From positions 682,001-746,000 of the forward strand of contig NZ_CP050453.1 of the NCBI RefSeq assembly GCF_014171575.1: a DNA stretch of 64,000 nucleotides. Direction: 5' to 3'. Under the pieces are notes generated by a model. That model was not told the origin of the DNA. It ran no database searches and saw nothing but the letters and a program-made list of their open reading frames with translations. Position 1 is the stretch's first letter; each line of letters opens with the position of its first letter. The position numbers and the translations under genes are program-made. The DNA is from Microbacterium sp. Se63.02b (GTDB lineage: Bacteria > Actinomycetota > Actinomycetes > Actinomycetales > Microbacteriaceae). Below, in pieces: positions 26,024-34,957 of the stretch.

Positions 26024-26523
26024 GGTGTCGCTCCCTCCGTCGAAGAGGTTTCTTCGTCAGGGTCTTTCGTGATCGGTTCTGTGCACGCATCGTTCTTCGG
26101 AAGCTGCTGAATCGCTCCGGCAAGTGCTTGGAGAACGGCGTCGGCCGACAACGTCGTCGTGTCCACATACACTTGCGCTGCGGGCTCCCGCCCGTAGGTC
26201 GTCAACCGTAGATTTGGTGTCTCCGCTTCGTCCACGATCCAATCGACGCCCCCCAAACTCACACATTGCAGCGTGGTGGGAGCCGGTGAGTCCAGCCCGC
26301 AGGTGAGCAGCACGCTGGTGGGACTTCCCCATGCGCCAGTGGCTTGCGCGTCCGTCCACACCCGCGCCTGATCACCGATAGAGTCGGGTAGCCGGGCCGT
26401 GACCTCCGCGCACAACGGATCGTTCGCTTTCGGAGCCGCCTCGAGATGCACGGTGGGAGCGCACCCGCTGAGCAGAAGCAGCGCGCCGAACGCCGCACCA
26501 AGCGAGAGCGATTTTGTCTTCAC
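26020..26523 (-). CDS. DUF3515-family lipoprotein
   Basis: 167 residues. Signal and lipobox LLLLSGCAPTV put it on the outer face of the membrane. The domain has DPLCAEVTARLPDSIG, TGAWGSPTSVLLTCG, and CVSLGGVDWIVDEAE, the DUF3515 pattern with conserved Cys residues that may form disulfides. Function unknown. GTG 26523 overlaps lnt by four bases. As a lipoprotein encoded between lnt and copD, it is a likely client of the operon's own LspA and Lnt and may handle copper for CopD/CtaG (inference). Confidence 0.72.
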   Translation of the reverse strand: MKTKSLSLGAAFGALLLLSGCAPTVHLEAAPKANDPLCAEVTARLPDSIGDQARVWTDAQATGAWGSPTSVLLTCGLDSPAPTTLQCVSLGGVDWIVDEAETPNLRLTTYGREPAAQVYVDTTTLSADAVLQALAGAIQQLPKNDACTEPITKDPDEETSSTEGATP

Positions 26524-28043
26524 AGCGTGTTCCCTTCGTGAAAACGGAAATCCTCGCCCGCTCGCTGCTGACGAGTAGCGGTGGTGACGAGCAGCATCAA
26601 TACGGTTCCCATGCTCAACGCCCACCCGATCCACGGCATAAGAACCACCGCTGGCGTGGTCCCGGTATAGAGGGGCACTTCGGTGACGTTTGCGCCTTGC
26701 GTGTTCACCGCGAGCTCTGCAAGTGGGGTCCCATCAGGGCGGATGACCTGGCTCGTGCCGGTCGTCGACACGTTCACGATGCTTCTTCCGGTTTCGATGG
26801 CGCGCATACGCGCAATAGCGAGCTGCTGGAGGTTCTCATCTGTGCCTCTGAAGTCGGCGTTGTTCGTCTGGAACACGTACAGTTGTGCGCCCTTCGCCGC
26901 GCTGTCCTCAATGACGTTGTCGTAGATGACGTCGAAACAGATCGCCAGACCGACGGGAACACCGCCGACGTTCACGAGGGGCGTGTTTGAGCCAGGCGTG
27001 TACTCGCGCTGAATGAGTCCGATGAGGTCAGGAGCGATGGCCTCGTAGAACCAACGGTCCGGGACGTATTCGCCGAAAGGCACGGGGTTGGCTTTGTCGT
27101 GGATCTGCTGCGGTCCGGCGCTCGTCCACAGGATCGACGTATTGAAAGTATCGTCGCCGCGCACGGTCGCCGCATTCACCAACACCGGAGCGCCGGCGTC
27201 TGCTACGAGTCGGTCAAGCCGGTCGGTGACGTCTGCATCCTGGAAAGGATCCGCGTCGACTGCGCCTTCTGGCCAGACGAGAAGATCCATCCCCCGACCG
27301 AGGAGAGGAGCTGTCGCCCCTTCCTGAGCCCGCATGATGTCGCCGGGTGCTTTGGTGTCGAAGTAGCCGCTTGGTCCGTTTCCTTGCACCCATCCGACAC
27401 GTATGGCACCTGCCTGCGTAGTGGGGAACAGGGGGGCGAGCGCGGTGGCAGTGAGAGCGAGAACTGCGACTGCTCCCGGTCGCCGTCGTCGATGAGCGAG
27501 TGCGTCCAAGCTGCTCGCGCAGATGAGGACCGTCAGGAAGGAGAGCCCGGTAGTTCCCACCCAGGAGGCGGCTTCCGCGAACGGGCTTTGAGTAAGGGTG
27601 AATCCGATCCGCGCCCAGGGGAACCCCGTGTAAGGGAAAGTTCCCATCACGGTTTCGCGCAGCACCCACACGCCTGCGATGAGCGCAGGCGTGATCATGG
27701 AATATCCGCACCGCGAGCGGCTGGTCATCACCCTATATGCGAGCGCAATCAGCATCCCACCGGCACCAAAGAGCAGCGATTCCAGTCCGGCCAACGCCAC
27801 CCAGGGGATGGGGCCGAGAAATCGTGAGACCCAGACGAGGTGGGTGAAATAGAACGCGGCCCCGTAGACGAGGGCAACCAAGAACGCCGCGGGTAGCGAA
27901 CGCCCGCGCAGTGTCCACAGGCCGATCGTCACACTCGCAAAGGCCACGGGCCACCAGCCGAGCTCCGGGTACGCAAGATCCAGCGCGGCGCCGGCGATAG
28001 CGGACGCGACTATCGCAACGGGCAACGGTACTGCCGTCGACAT
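26520..28043 (-). CDS. lnt: Apolipoprotein N-acyltransferase
   Basis: About 507 residues. Six N-terminal membrane helices precede a nitrilase-fold domain with the catalytic triad in VWPEGAV (Glu), HDKANPVPFGEYVP (Lys) and AICFDVIYDN (Cys). It adds the third acyl chain to lipoproteins. Start chosen at MSTAVPLPVAIVASAI, which leads straight into the first helix; an in-frame ATG at 28130 would add 29 basic residues and overlap ctaG. A strong AGGAGG lies inside that extension without a usable start after it. Lnt inside a metal operon is unusual. Confidence 0.82.
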   Translation of the reverse strand: MSTAVPLPVAIVASAIAGAALDLAYPELGWWPVAFASVTIGLWTLRGRSLPAAFLVALVYGAAFYFTHLVWVSRFLGPIPWVALAGLESLLFGAGGMLIALAYRVMTSRSRCGYSMITPALIAGVWVLRETVMGTFPYTGFPWARIGFTLTQSPFAEAASWVGTTGLSFLTVLICASSLDALAHRRRRPGAVAVLALTATALAPLFPTTQAGAIRVGWVQGNGPSGYFDTKAPGDIMRAQEGATAPLLGRGMDLLVWPEGAVDADPFQDADVTDRLDRLVADAGAPVLVNAATVRGDDTFNTSILWTSAGPQQIHDKANPVPFGEYVPDRWFYEAIAPDLIGLIQREYTPGSNTPLVNVGGVPVGLAICFDVIYDNVIEDSAAKGAQLYVFQTNNADFRGTDENLQQLAIARMRAIETGRSIVNVSTTGTSQVIRPDGTPLAELAVNTQGANVTEVPLYTGTTPAVVLMPWIGWALSMGTVLMLLVTTATRQQRAGEDFRFHEGNTL

Positions 28044-28113
28044 GGTGCGTGGATCGAACCCGATGTGACGACTACACCTCCTGCGGGAGGCGATTGGGCG
28101 CCTCACGACTGCA

Positions 28114-29064
28114 TCAACGTTGAGGGTCATCAGAGTTCAGTTTGCTGAGGTAGGAGTTATACGCGTCGAGCTCTGAGTTCCCATGCAGATCGACGTACCG
28201 GTCTGCAGCAGCAGCAGCGGCCGTGTCGCTGCGGAACCAGCGGTGCATCACGTACACCAGCATCAGCACCGTGGGCGCTTCGCCATACGACCAAGCCAGC
28301 GCGCCGGCAAGCTGTTGATCTTCGAGGGGGTCGACGCCCAGGGCCTCCGTGGGTGCGACGAACGAACCGACCAGGATCGTGCTGGCCATCATGAGAAACA
28401 CTCCGAAAAACGCGTGGAGTGCGGCTTCGGCGAACACATCGAGTGCCCGCGCTCCGTGACCCAACCTCACCGGGAGTGGATCCGAAGACAGGATCGGAAT
28501 GGTGAACAGCACGCCGGCGAGGAGGAACGCCAACTCGAGCATGACGTGGCCGGCAGGCAGGGCGAGGATGACGTCCGCCGAGCCCGCGAGGTAGAGGCCG
28601 TAGAAGGCGAACAGGTAGAGGGGAACCGTGCACCACGGGCTGAGCAACCACCTGGCGGCGCGACTCCGAAGACCGGTATGCGCTGCCGTGAGGATCATCC
28701 GGCCGGCTCCACGGTGCGGTGTCGCTCGGAGGAGAAGAGTGCCCGGCGAGCCCAGAACCAGCAACGGCGGCACCGTCATCATCAGGGTCAGCTGCTGGAA
28801 CATGAACACAGAGACAAGGACTTCTCCGTACGCCTCTACCCCAAGGCCAGTGACTGCCGCCAGGAGAACACATCCGAGAAGAAAGCTGACGGTCCGCCAG
28901 ACGGACCAGCGCCGACCATGCATCCATAGGCGGACCGCTCCGACGAGATAGAGGGCCGCAAGGACTCCGGCGATGACGGGCAACACAGGAATGGTCAGAT
29001 CCGCCGGCGCGAGCAAGGACTGCAGCGTTGGCGGAGTGTCGGGGATCGCGCCGCTCACAAGCAT
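28114..29064 (-). CDS. ctaG: CtaG-family cytochrome c oxidase assembly protein
   Basis: 316 residues with about seven helices. FMFQQLTLMMTVPPLLVLGSPG, LPAGHVMLELAFLLAGVLF and ALHAFFGVFLMMA are characteristic of caa3_CtaG proteins; the His and Met residues in helices suit copper binding. It is a second, stand-alone CtaG in addition to the CopD-CtaG fusion four genes downstream. The tail ends in a soluble Ala/Asp-rich stretch. Starts 25 bases after the small membrane protein stop. Confidence 0.85.
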   Translation of the reverse strand: MLVSGAIPDTPPTLQSLLAPADLTIPVLPVIAGVLAALYLVGAVRLWMHGRRWSVWRTVSFLLGCVLLAAVTGLGVEAYGEVLVSVFMFQQLTLMMTVPPLLVLGSPGTLLLRATPHRGAGRMILTAAHTGLRSRAARWLLSPWCTVPLYLFAFYGLYLAGSADVILALPAGHVMLELAFLLAGVLFTIPILSSDPLPVRLGHGARALDVFAEAALHAFFGVFLMMASTILVGSFVAPTEALGVDPLEDQQLAGALAWSYGEAPTVLMLVYVMHRWFRSDTAAAAAADRYVDLHGNSELDAYNSYLSKLNSDDPQR

Positions 29065-29089
29065 GGTGTTGACGCGAGGTTCCCGCAGA

Positions 29090-29425
29090 TCATTTCCGGA
29101 TCACCTTGATCGTCGCCCCCGCCGCCAGGAAGACCACAGCGGCGACGGGCTGAGCTATCTCCCACACGACACCGGAGAAGGGGAAGGGCATCACCGGATT
29201 CCAGAGCACAGCCACCGCGACGAAGATCGGTACCCACCACCAATGACGGGCCTGCACGGCGAACCATGCGATGATCAGCCCGAAAATCGACGCAACAAAC
29301 AGGACGAGTGGCGCCCAGCCCGCCTGGACGAGCAAAGGCGCGAGAAACAGGATGGCGGCAGCGACGAGGCTGGGGGCGAGAGCATTGCGCTGATAGGTGG
29401 AGGGAACACGTTGTTTGGGGCTCAT
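29090..29425 (-). CDS. Small membrane protein (DUF6804-like)
   Basis: 111 residues with four hydrophobic segments: LVAAAILFLAPLLVQAG, APLVLFVASIFGLIIAWFAVQ, WVPIFVAVAVLWNPVMPF and IAQPVAAVVFLAAGATI. The WFAVQARHWWWVP and LWNPVMPF motifs resemble DUF6804. Function unknown. ATG 29425 overlaps lspA by four bases. Confidence 0.65.
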   Translation of the reverse strand: MSPKQRVPSTYQRNALAPSLVAAAILFLAPLLVQAGWAPLVLFVASIFGLIIAWFAVQARHWWWVPIFVAVAVLWNPVMPFPFSGVVWEIAQPVAAVVFLAAGATIKVIRK

Positions 29426-29958
29426 GGGCGGGCCATCTCTTCGGCTGGTGCGGGATCTGTGGATTCGGGGCGAGAAGGCGAGGAGTGTCGGCGACTGGCG
29501 CGCAGACCCGCGATCACAAGGAACACGGCGCCGATACCCAGGGCGACATCGGCCAGATTTCCGATGAAGAGGTTTCCGTAGGCGAGGAAGTCGGTGACGT
29601 GTCCGATTCCGAACGACGGGGGAGAGAAGAGGCGATCGATGAGGTTGCCGATCGCGCCTCCCACGATGAAACCGAAGCCGACTGCTGACCATGCGTTTTG
29701 GGTTCGCGTAGCGGCTCCCACGAGCAGAGTGGTCGCGATGACGCCGACGACAGTGATGACCCAGGTCGCATCTTCGCCCAACGAGAAGATCGCCCCCGGG
29801 TTGAACGCCAATTGAAGACCGAGCCAATCGCCGACCAGGGGTATGCGCTGATCCTGGCTCAATGAGCTCAGAGCGAGGGCCTTGGTTCCCTGATCGACCA
29901 AAGTGACGATCGCGGCGATGATCAACACCACGGCGAACCTTCGTGCCCGGTCACGCAT
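29422..29958 (-). CDS. lspA: Lipoprotein signal peptidase II
   Basis: 178 residues, intact. LVDQGTKALALSSL, LQLAFNPGAIFSLGE, GGAIGNLIDRLFSPP (first catalytic Asp, canonical GNxxDR) and HVTDFLAYGNLFIGNLADVAL (second catalytic Asp), with four membrane helices. It removes signal peptides from diacylated prolipoproteins. ATG 29958 follows GGGGAGGGGGGTCACG; longer in-frame extensions overlap copC deeply. The most canonical of the three LspA proteins here, in the same operon as lnt and a DUF3515 lipoprotein. Confidence 0.88.
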   Translation of the reverse strand: MRDRARRFAVVLIIAAIVTLVDQGTKALALSSLSQDQRIPLVGDWLGLQLAFNPGAIFSLGEDATWVITVVGVIATTLLVGAATRTQNAWSAVGFGFIVGGAIGNLIDRLFSPPSFGIGHVTDFLAYGNLFIGNLADVALGIGAVFLVIAGLRASRRHSSPSRPESTDPAPAEEMARP

Positions 29959-30643
29959 CGTGACCCCCCTCCCCAGCCGCCGTATCTCTAGAAGCCTGGG
30001 CACGGTCTTGCTGGTGGCGCCGGCGTCCGGCCAGAATCACTCCGACGACGCCGAACCCGAGAATCACTGCCAGGCCGCCGACGAAGAACACGGGCAGCAT
30101 CTCGGACTCTGCTCCGCCTGATGGTGTGCCACCGTATGTCTGCCTGGCAGGAGCGGGCTCTGGCTCCTCCGTAGTGTTGTCGGATTCTTCCGGGCTGGGA
30201 CTGGGATTGGGGCTCGGCGTTGCGGGTGGCGCGGTTTTCGTACTCGGTCCGGGCTGTCCGACGGTGTACGAGAACTGCCCGCTGATCGGATGCCCGTCCC
30301 CAGAGACTGTCTTCCAGCGCACTGTGAACAGACCATCGGCGGCTTCCGGGGAGAGATGCTGAGTGATCGATTGACCGCTCACCGTCGGCGAATCGACAGC
30401 AACGTCTTCTCCGCCTTCATCAAGGACCTCGATGATCGTCGTGCCGGCCTCGTTGTTGAGGGTTCCCGTGAACATCAGTGAGATCTCATCAGGCGAGCCG
30501 CTGATGGTCGAGTCGGCAACGGGGTACGACGAGTCGAAGTTGTCGTCAGCGACAGCGACCGTCGGGGTGGCGACGACGACTGCTCCTGACAACAGCACGG
30601 CGGATAAGACAATGGCGGTGCGTCTGGGGAGGTTCTTATGCAT
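29951..30643 (-). CDS. copC: CopC-domain exported protein with C-terminal anchor
   Basis: 230 residues. Signal peptide to about VAVADDNFDSSYPVADSTI; CopC domain with VSGDGHPISGQFSYTVG (GDGHP copper motif) and a Pro/Ser linker, then one helix (FFVGGLAVILGFGVVGVILA) and a His/Arg tail. The mature N-terminus would begin Asp rather than the usual His, so the copper site may differ from the other CopC-domain protein at 23460-24122. ATG 30643 overlaps the CDF gene by eight bases. Confidence 0.82.
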   Translation of the reverse strand: MHKNLPRRTAIVLSAVLLSGAVVVATPTVAVADDNFDSSYPVADSTISGSPDEISLMFTGTLNNEAGTTIIEVLDEGGEDVAVDSPTVSGQSITQHLSPEAADGLFTVRWKTVSGDGHPISGQFSYTVGQPGPSTKTAPPATPSPNPSPSPEESDNTTEEPEPAPARQTYGGTPSGGAESEMLPVFFVGGLAVILGFGVVGVILAGRRRHQQDRAQASRDTAAGEGGHDA

Positions 30644-31550
30644 GGGTGTCGTGCTCTCCGGGATGCGATTCGGGTTCGATCTGGAAAGTGGAGTGCTCGA
30701 TGCTGACGGCGAAGTGCTCGCTGACGCACTCCTGAAGAGTTGTCAGCAACGCCGCGGAGGTCTCCATGGTGACGGTGTCGTCGACCACGACGTGGGCACT
30801 GAGGGTGGGGAGGTCCGTTGAGACCTGAGTCGCGTGCAGATCATGCACCGCGACCACGTGCGGAAGGGCAAGGATGTGGCGGCGGACATCGTCCAGATCG
30901 AGACCCGGGGGTGTCGATTCCAACAGCACACGTCCGGATGCTCGCAACAGGATGAGCGTGCGAGGGATGATGAGCAGGGCGATCAAGATACCGGCGACGG
31001 CATCGGCCTGATACCAGCCGAAAGCGGCGATGAGGATCGCGCTGGCGATCACGCCTACGGAGCCGAGGGCGTCGTTGACGACCTCGAGGAATGCGGCGCG
31101 CATGTTGAGATTGCGTCCGCGGCCGCTGAACAGGACGAGCATGGATGCGATGTTGGCGACCAGGCCGACGATACCGAAGAACAGCAGGCTTCCTGACGCG
31201 ATCTCTGGGGGTTCGAAGAGCCGCCGTATACCTTCGACGAGCGCGAAGATGCCGACCCCGAGGAGCAGCGCTGCTTGGGCGAGTGCTCCGAGAACCTCGG
31301 TCCTTTGCAGGCCAAAGGTGTACTTGGGGGTGGGAGGGCGATTCATGAGATGCGCCGCGGTGACGGCCATAGCCAACCCGGTGACATCGGTGAGCATGTG
31401 CGCCGCATCGACGAGTAGTGCGAGGCTGCCGGTGATGATCGCCCCGATCACCTCGATGACGAAGACCGAGGAGGTGATCGCGAAAGCGATGATCAGACGA
31501 TTGCGGGGAGTGGCGTCACCCACTCCGTGCGAGTGCCCTGCTTCTGTCAT
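30636..31550 (-). CDS. Cation diffusion facilitator (CzcD/ZitB-type Zn/Cd exporter)
   Basis: 304 residues, six helices then a cytoplasmic domain. The metal-site pairs LLVDAAHMLTDVTGL (helix II, HxxxD) and FLEVVNDALGSVGVI (helix V, NxxxD) fit Zn/Cd antiporters; the N-terminus has HSHG and the C-terminus EHDTHA. ATG 31550 follows AAAGGATCACC; the longer frame upstream has no family sequence. It sits next to a CzcO-like flavoprotein, the pair that gave COG2072 its CzcD association. Confidence 0.87.
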   Translation of the reverse strand: MTEAGHSHGVGDATPRNRLIIAFAITSSVFVIEVIGAIITGSLALLVDAAHMLTDVTGLAMAVTAAHLMNRPPTPKYTFGLQRTEVLGALAQAALLLGVGIFALVEGIRRLFEPPEIASGSLLFFGIVGLVANIASMLVLFSGRGRNLNMRAAFLEVVNDALGSVGVIASAILIAAFGWYQADAVAGILIALLIIPRTLILLRASGRVLLESTPPGLDLDDVRRHILALPHVVAVHDLHATQVSTDLPTLSAHVVVDDTVTMETSAALLTTLQECVSEHFAVSIEHSTFQIEPESHPGEHDTHA

Positions 31551-31560
31551 GGTGATCCTT

Positions 31561-32550
31561 TCAGGGGCGGTCGATGATGTTGGGGGCGACGATGGCAGCA
31601 TCACTCCATGCCCCCGGAATCGTGTCTGCGCCGGTTCGGGAGTACTTCGGGATGCCGACCGTGAACAGTCCGGGAATATGCGTGTTGGCTTGTGTCCGAG
31701 CACCGGTGGGTTCCGGGGCGGGTAGCCACTTGTCGCCGGGTTCGTAGCCGGTAGCGAGGATCATGGAGTGCGGCTGCATCGTCGACTCATCGGCAAATGT
31801 CACGACGGCTCCGTCGGCCTCCACGACGGGGGGCGCGTGGCTCACGCCGGCCAGAGCGGTGGGCGCGGGGCCGGAACGAATCGAGTGGTTGCGGCGCAGC
31901 CTCGGCCAGATGGACCATCGCGCTGACGGCCGCGGTCGTTCTGTTCGGGTGGATAGAGTGACATCTCGCGAGTGAGCGAGTTCTTCGGCGATCTGTACGC
32001 CGCTGAACCCTCCGCCGACCACCAACACGGTCCCCGAAGGGATCTGGCCCGGGTGTAGGTACTGACTGGAATGTAGAACCGTTCCGGGTGCCGACAGATT
32101 CTGGCGCCAGGTAGGGACTCGGGGCACTGCCGCAGATCCTGTGGCACAGACAACGTTTCGCGTTTGCACGTCCCCGATGGACGTCGAAAGGTGCAACGTG
32201 GATCCGTCTCCGCGGCGTTCCACCTCGAGAGCGCGAACGCCCCAGAGAGGTTTCACGCCGAGCGTCTTCTCTACAGAAGCCAGGTAGTCGCTCATCTCGC
32301 GACCGCCTGGATGACGGCGATTGTCCCCGGGAAAGGGGAACCCGGGGAGAGTGCTGTTGCGAGCATCGCTGAGAAGCCTCATCGAGTGCCAACGGGTTGC
32401 CCAGCTTCGTTGACCGGTCGGCGCGGAATCGATGATGACGAAGTCTTTCTGTGCCTCCAGCCCATAGGACGACAGCGCGGACGCCATCGCCAATCCAGAT
32501 TGGCCGGCCCCGACGATAATCGCTCGGCGATGCGATAACGAACGCACCAT
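31561..32550 (-). CDS. CzcO-like flavin-dependent monooxygenase/oxidoreductase
   Basis: 329 residues. IIVGAGQSGLAMASAL is the FAD-binding GxGxxG, VLVVGGGFSGVQIAEEL the NAD(P)H-binding one, and SMILATGYEPGDKW precedes the C-terminal FAD segment. COG2072 CzcO proteins are associated with CDF exporters; the substrate is unknown. ATG 32550 shares one base with the dsbA stop (TGATG), and the CDF starts ten bases after its own stop, so the three genes are coupled. Confidence 0.8.
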   Translation of the reverse strand: MVRSLSHRRAIIVGAGQSGLAMASALSSYGLEAQKDFVIIDSAPTGQRSWATRWHSMRLLSDARNSTLPGFPFPGDNRRHPGGREMSDYLASVEKTLGVKPLWGVRALEVERRGDGSTLHLSTSIGDVQTRNVVCATGSAAVPRVPTWRQNLSAPGTVLHSSQYLHPGQIPSGTVLVVGGGFSGVQIAEELAHSRDVTLSTRTERPRPSARWSIWPRLRRNHSIRSGPAPTALAGVSHAPPVVEADGAVVTFADESTMQPHSMILATGYEPGDKWLPAPEPTGARTQANTHIPGLFTVGIPKYSRTGADTIPGAWSDAAIVAPNIIDRP

Positions 32551-33215
32551 CACTGCGTCCCGTTCACCGCAGCTTCGATGCCGTCCTCGAGGTCCGTCCA
32601 CTTCTCCAATACGACCTGCTCCCCGTCGATGAAGAACGTCGGAGTGCTGCTGACGCCGAGTCGCTCGCCCTCATCAACGTCGAACTCCACTCGTTGTGCG
32701 GTCGCCGGATCCGCGACCGCTTCATCGAAAGCAGCCATATCCAACCCGAGCTCCACAGCGAAACCCCGGAACAGGTTCGCACGCGACTCCTGAGCCTCAC
32801 CCCACTGGGCCTGTGTTTGGAACAAGCGGTGGTACATGTCTTCCAGCCGTCCCTGCTGGGCCGCCGCTTCTGCCGCGATCGCAGCGTTCTTCGAGTTGAA
32901 GTGGCCAGGCAACGGGAAATACCGGATGACGTAGGTGATCTCCCCATCAAACTTCTCACGAAGGTCCTCGACCAGCGGGTAGAAGGCGCCACACGCCTCG
33001 CACTCAAAATCGAGGAACTCGACCACGGTGACCGCTGCGTCGCCGCCATCGTCGAGCACATGTGAATTCTCTCGCACCACCTGAGGGCCGTCGTTGCCTT
33101 CTGTCTCGGGCGCGGAGGCCCGATTCTCACTGAGAAGGACGTACACCAGCGCGACGACAAGGAGGACAACGACGAGACCCACCGTGACGAGGATCGCCTT
33201 TTGAGACGCTTTCAT
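32550..33215 (-). CDS. DsbA-family membrane-anchored disulfide oxidoreductase
   Basis: 221 residues. One N-terminal helix (ILVTVGLVVVLLVVALVYVLL), then a thioredoxin-like DsbA domain with FLDFECEACGAFYP (CxxC: Cys-Glu-Ala-Cys) and the cis-Pro STPTFFIDGE. It should form or rearrange disulfides in exported proteins such as the cysteine-containing DUF3515 lipoprotein. ATG 33215 follows GGAGAGAA. Close paralogue of the protein at 37923-38579, sharing FLDFECEACGAFYP and VIRYFPLPGHFNS. Confidence 0.85.
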   Translation of the reverse strand: MKASQKAILVTVGLVVVLLVVALVYVLLSENRASAPETEGNDGPQVVRENSHVLDDGGDAAVTVVEFLDFECEACGAFYPLVEDLREKFDGEITYVIRYFPLPGHFNSKNAAIAAEAAAQQGRLEDMYHRLFQTQAQWGEAQESRANLFRGFAVELGLDMAAFDEAVADPATAQRVEFDVDEGERLGVSSTPTFFIDGEQVVLEKWTDLEDGIEAAVNGTQ

Positions 33216-33294
33216 TTCTCTCCAACCACAACACAGCACAACGAACGTGAACCCCACCGAATGTGAAGCGCCATCGTGAGATGGCTGATCGATG

Positions 33295-33765
33295 TCAGGT
33301 GCGCGACAGAGAGAGTTGCGTGAGGGAAAGAGTTCGTGCAAACGGGCGGTCGGGTGCGGCCCTCATCTCGGGCATGCGCGGAAGTCGCTCGCGATTTCCG
33401 TTCGGCACGCGATTTACGAAGGCTCGAGCGACGATGAGGATCAGGAAGGAGCAGACGAGGCCAAACACGCACCCTGTAAGGCCGATCAGTGCGTTCGCGG
33501 AGGCGCCGTCTATCAGGAGCCGTTCCGATGAGGCGCCACCAGAACCATGCGTCGACGAGCCAACCGCACCATAGCTCGTAAGCTCGGTTTCCATCGATGC
33601 AGTCGAGGTAGCAGTGAGATATGGAGAGGCGTCCGCGTCGCGATGACCACCGGACCATGCTCCGACAATCAAGAGCAGGGCCAACCCAAGGCCTGTAATG
33701 ATCTTCGTTATCAGGAGCTTGTCAACAGACGCCGCCTGGTTACGAGACCGGCCAGACGTGATCAT
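33295..33765 (-). CDS. DUF6153-like small membrane protein
   Basis: 156 residues with two hydrophobic segments (about 24-39 and 90-112) around a Ser/Gly-rich exposed loop, ending FARTLSLTQLSLSRT. The layout and the C-terminal end resemble the protein at 51289-51735 (LPRGPSLTVLSISRT), which I class as DUF6153-like; both stand beside copper genes. Function unknown. Probably the first gene of the leftward operon; start codon uncertain. Confidence 0.5.
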   Translation of the reverse strand: MITSGRSRNQAASVDKLLITKIITGLGLALLLIVGAWSGGHRDADASPYLTATSTASMETELTSYGAVGSSTHGSGGASSERLLIDGASANALIGLTGCVFGLVCSFLILIVARAFVNRVPNGNRERLPRMPEMRAAPDRPFARTLSLTQLSLSRT

Positions 33766-33859
33766 TTCACGAGGATGTTACCAGCCTCGACAATCAAACC
33801 GTACGGGTACGCACCCTCGTGGACGAGGCCTCCTGGACTAGTACCTACTAGGGCCCTCC

Positions 33860-34268
33860 ATGACTGACACCACCACCAAGCGCTCCGTCCTCTTCGTCGG
33901 TGTCCACAACGCCGGACGCTCGCAGATGGCGGCCGGATGTCTCCGCGACATCGCAGGCGACCGCGTCGAGGTCCGCTCGGCGGGATCCATGCCCGCCGAG
34001 CGGTCCAACCCGACTGCTGACGAGGCGATGGGCGTGCTCGGAATCGACAGCACAGCCGAGCAGCCCAAAAGTGCTGACAACCGAAGCCGTGCAGGCGTCT
34101 GACGTCGTCATCAGTATGGGATGCGGCGAGGCCTGTCCGTTCTTTCTTGGCAAGCGCTACGAGGACTGGAAGCTGGACGACCCAGCGCGCCAGGGTATCG
34201 ACGCCGTCCGTTCGAACTGCGACGACATCCGCGCACGCATCGAACAACTCGAGAGTGAACTCACCTGA
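33860..34268 (+). pseudogene. arsC: Inactivated arsenate reductase (arsC) copy
   Basis: Thioredoxin-coupled ArsC of the low-molecular-weight phosphatase fold. ATG 33860 opens MTDTTTKRSVLFVGVHNAGR, where the catalytic Cys of the CX5R loop is Gly (GGT); the intact copy at 38626-39030 has FVCVHNAGRS. A shift in the AAAA at about 34067 moves the rest (VLTTEAVQASDVVISMGCGE) into another frame, ending at 34268. Loss of the nucleophile means true decay, not just a sequencing error. Confidence 0.85.
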
Positions 34269-34519
34269 TCTCGTGGGCGGGATGGCAATCCGGTGGTGCA
34301 TCGTCAGGAATGTGTCACCGCAAAGCGCGTAGAGAATCCGACGCCGTCCCCGTCCGAGTGACATCTAGCGTCATCTCACCGCGCTTCCGACATTATCGCG
34401 GCCGATGCACTCGTTCTCAGTGGGGTGTCCGACTGAACGGACATCCGGACGGGTGCAGCGGGGGGCTCCAGCGCACAAGACGCAGAACCTCTGATGTTTA
34501 TCTGATGTACTCTGGTCTC

Positions 34520-34957
34520 ATGAGCACCGCGACTTTCACCGATCTCCTCCGTAAGCCGAAGGATGTCCTTGCCCACATCGACGAGGGCCAGGTGCGTATC
34601 ACTCGTCGGGATGGCGATGACCTGGTGATCCTTCGTGGCCACGACCTCGACACGCTCGAGCTTGGCGTGAAGCTCTCCAGTGAACTGCTCCGCGCTATCG
34701 GGCGGAACAGGGGCGATGTCGGCGCTGCGCTGCGGGAGCTCTTCGCGTGGACGAGTGAGTTCGATGAGGGCGAGCTGGCCACTTACGCGAGCGAAATTGA
34801 GCGGCTGGTTTACTCCGCCAGCGAGTTGGGCACGTTTGAACGCCTGCTGCGTGCTCAGCACGAGTGGCGGGAGACTGCTGCGGCTTACGCCATGGGTGCG
34901 CGGCCGGCTAAGCCGATCGATCTGACGGAGACGTCTGCGCGGGTCGAGCGCCCGTAA
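34520..34957 (+). CDS. Phd/YefM-like antitoxin
   Basis: 145 residues. The start MSTATFTDLLRKPKDVLAHI, then VRITRRDGDDLVILRGHDLD, follows the Phd/YefM antitoxin fold that binds DNA as a dimer; the long helical C-terminal part would wrap the toxin. It is larger than most antitoxins (80-90 residues). The toxin-like gene starts on the last base of its stop codon, as in type II pairs. No clear operator seen upstream. Confidence 0.65.
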   Translation: MSTATFTDLLRKPKDVLAHIDEGQVRITRRDGDDLVILRGHDLDTLELGVKLSSELLRAIGRNRGDVGAALRELFAWTSEFDEGELATYASEIERLVYSASELGTFERLLRAQHEWRETAAAYAMGARPAKPIDLTETSARVERP

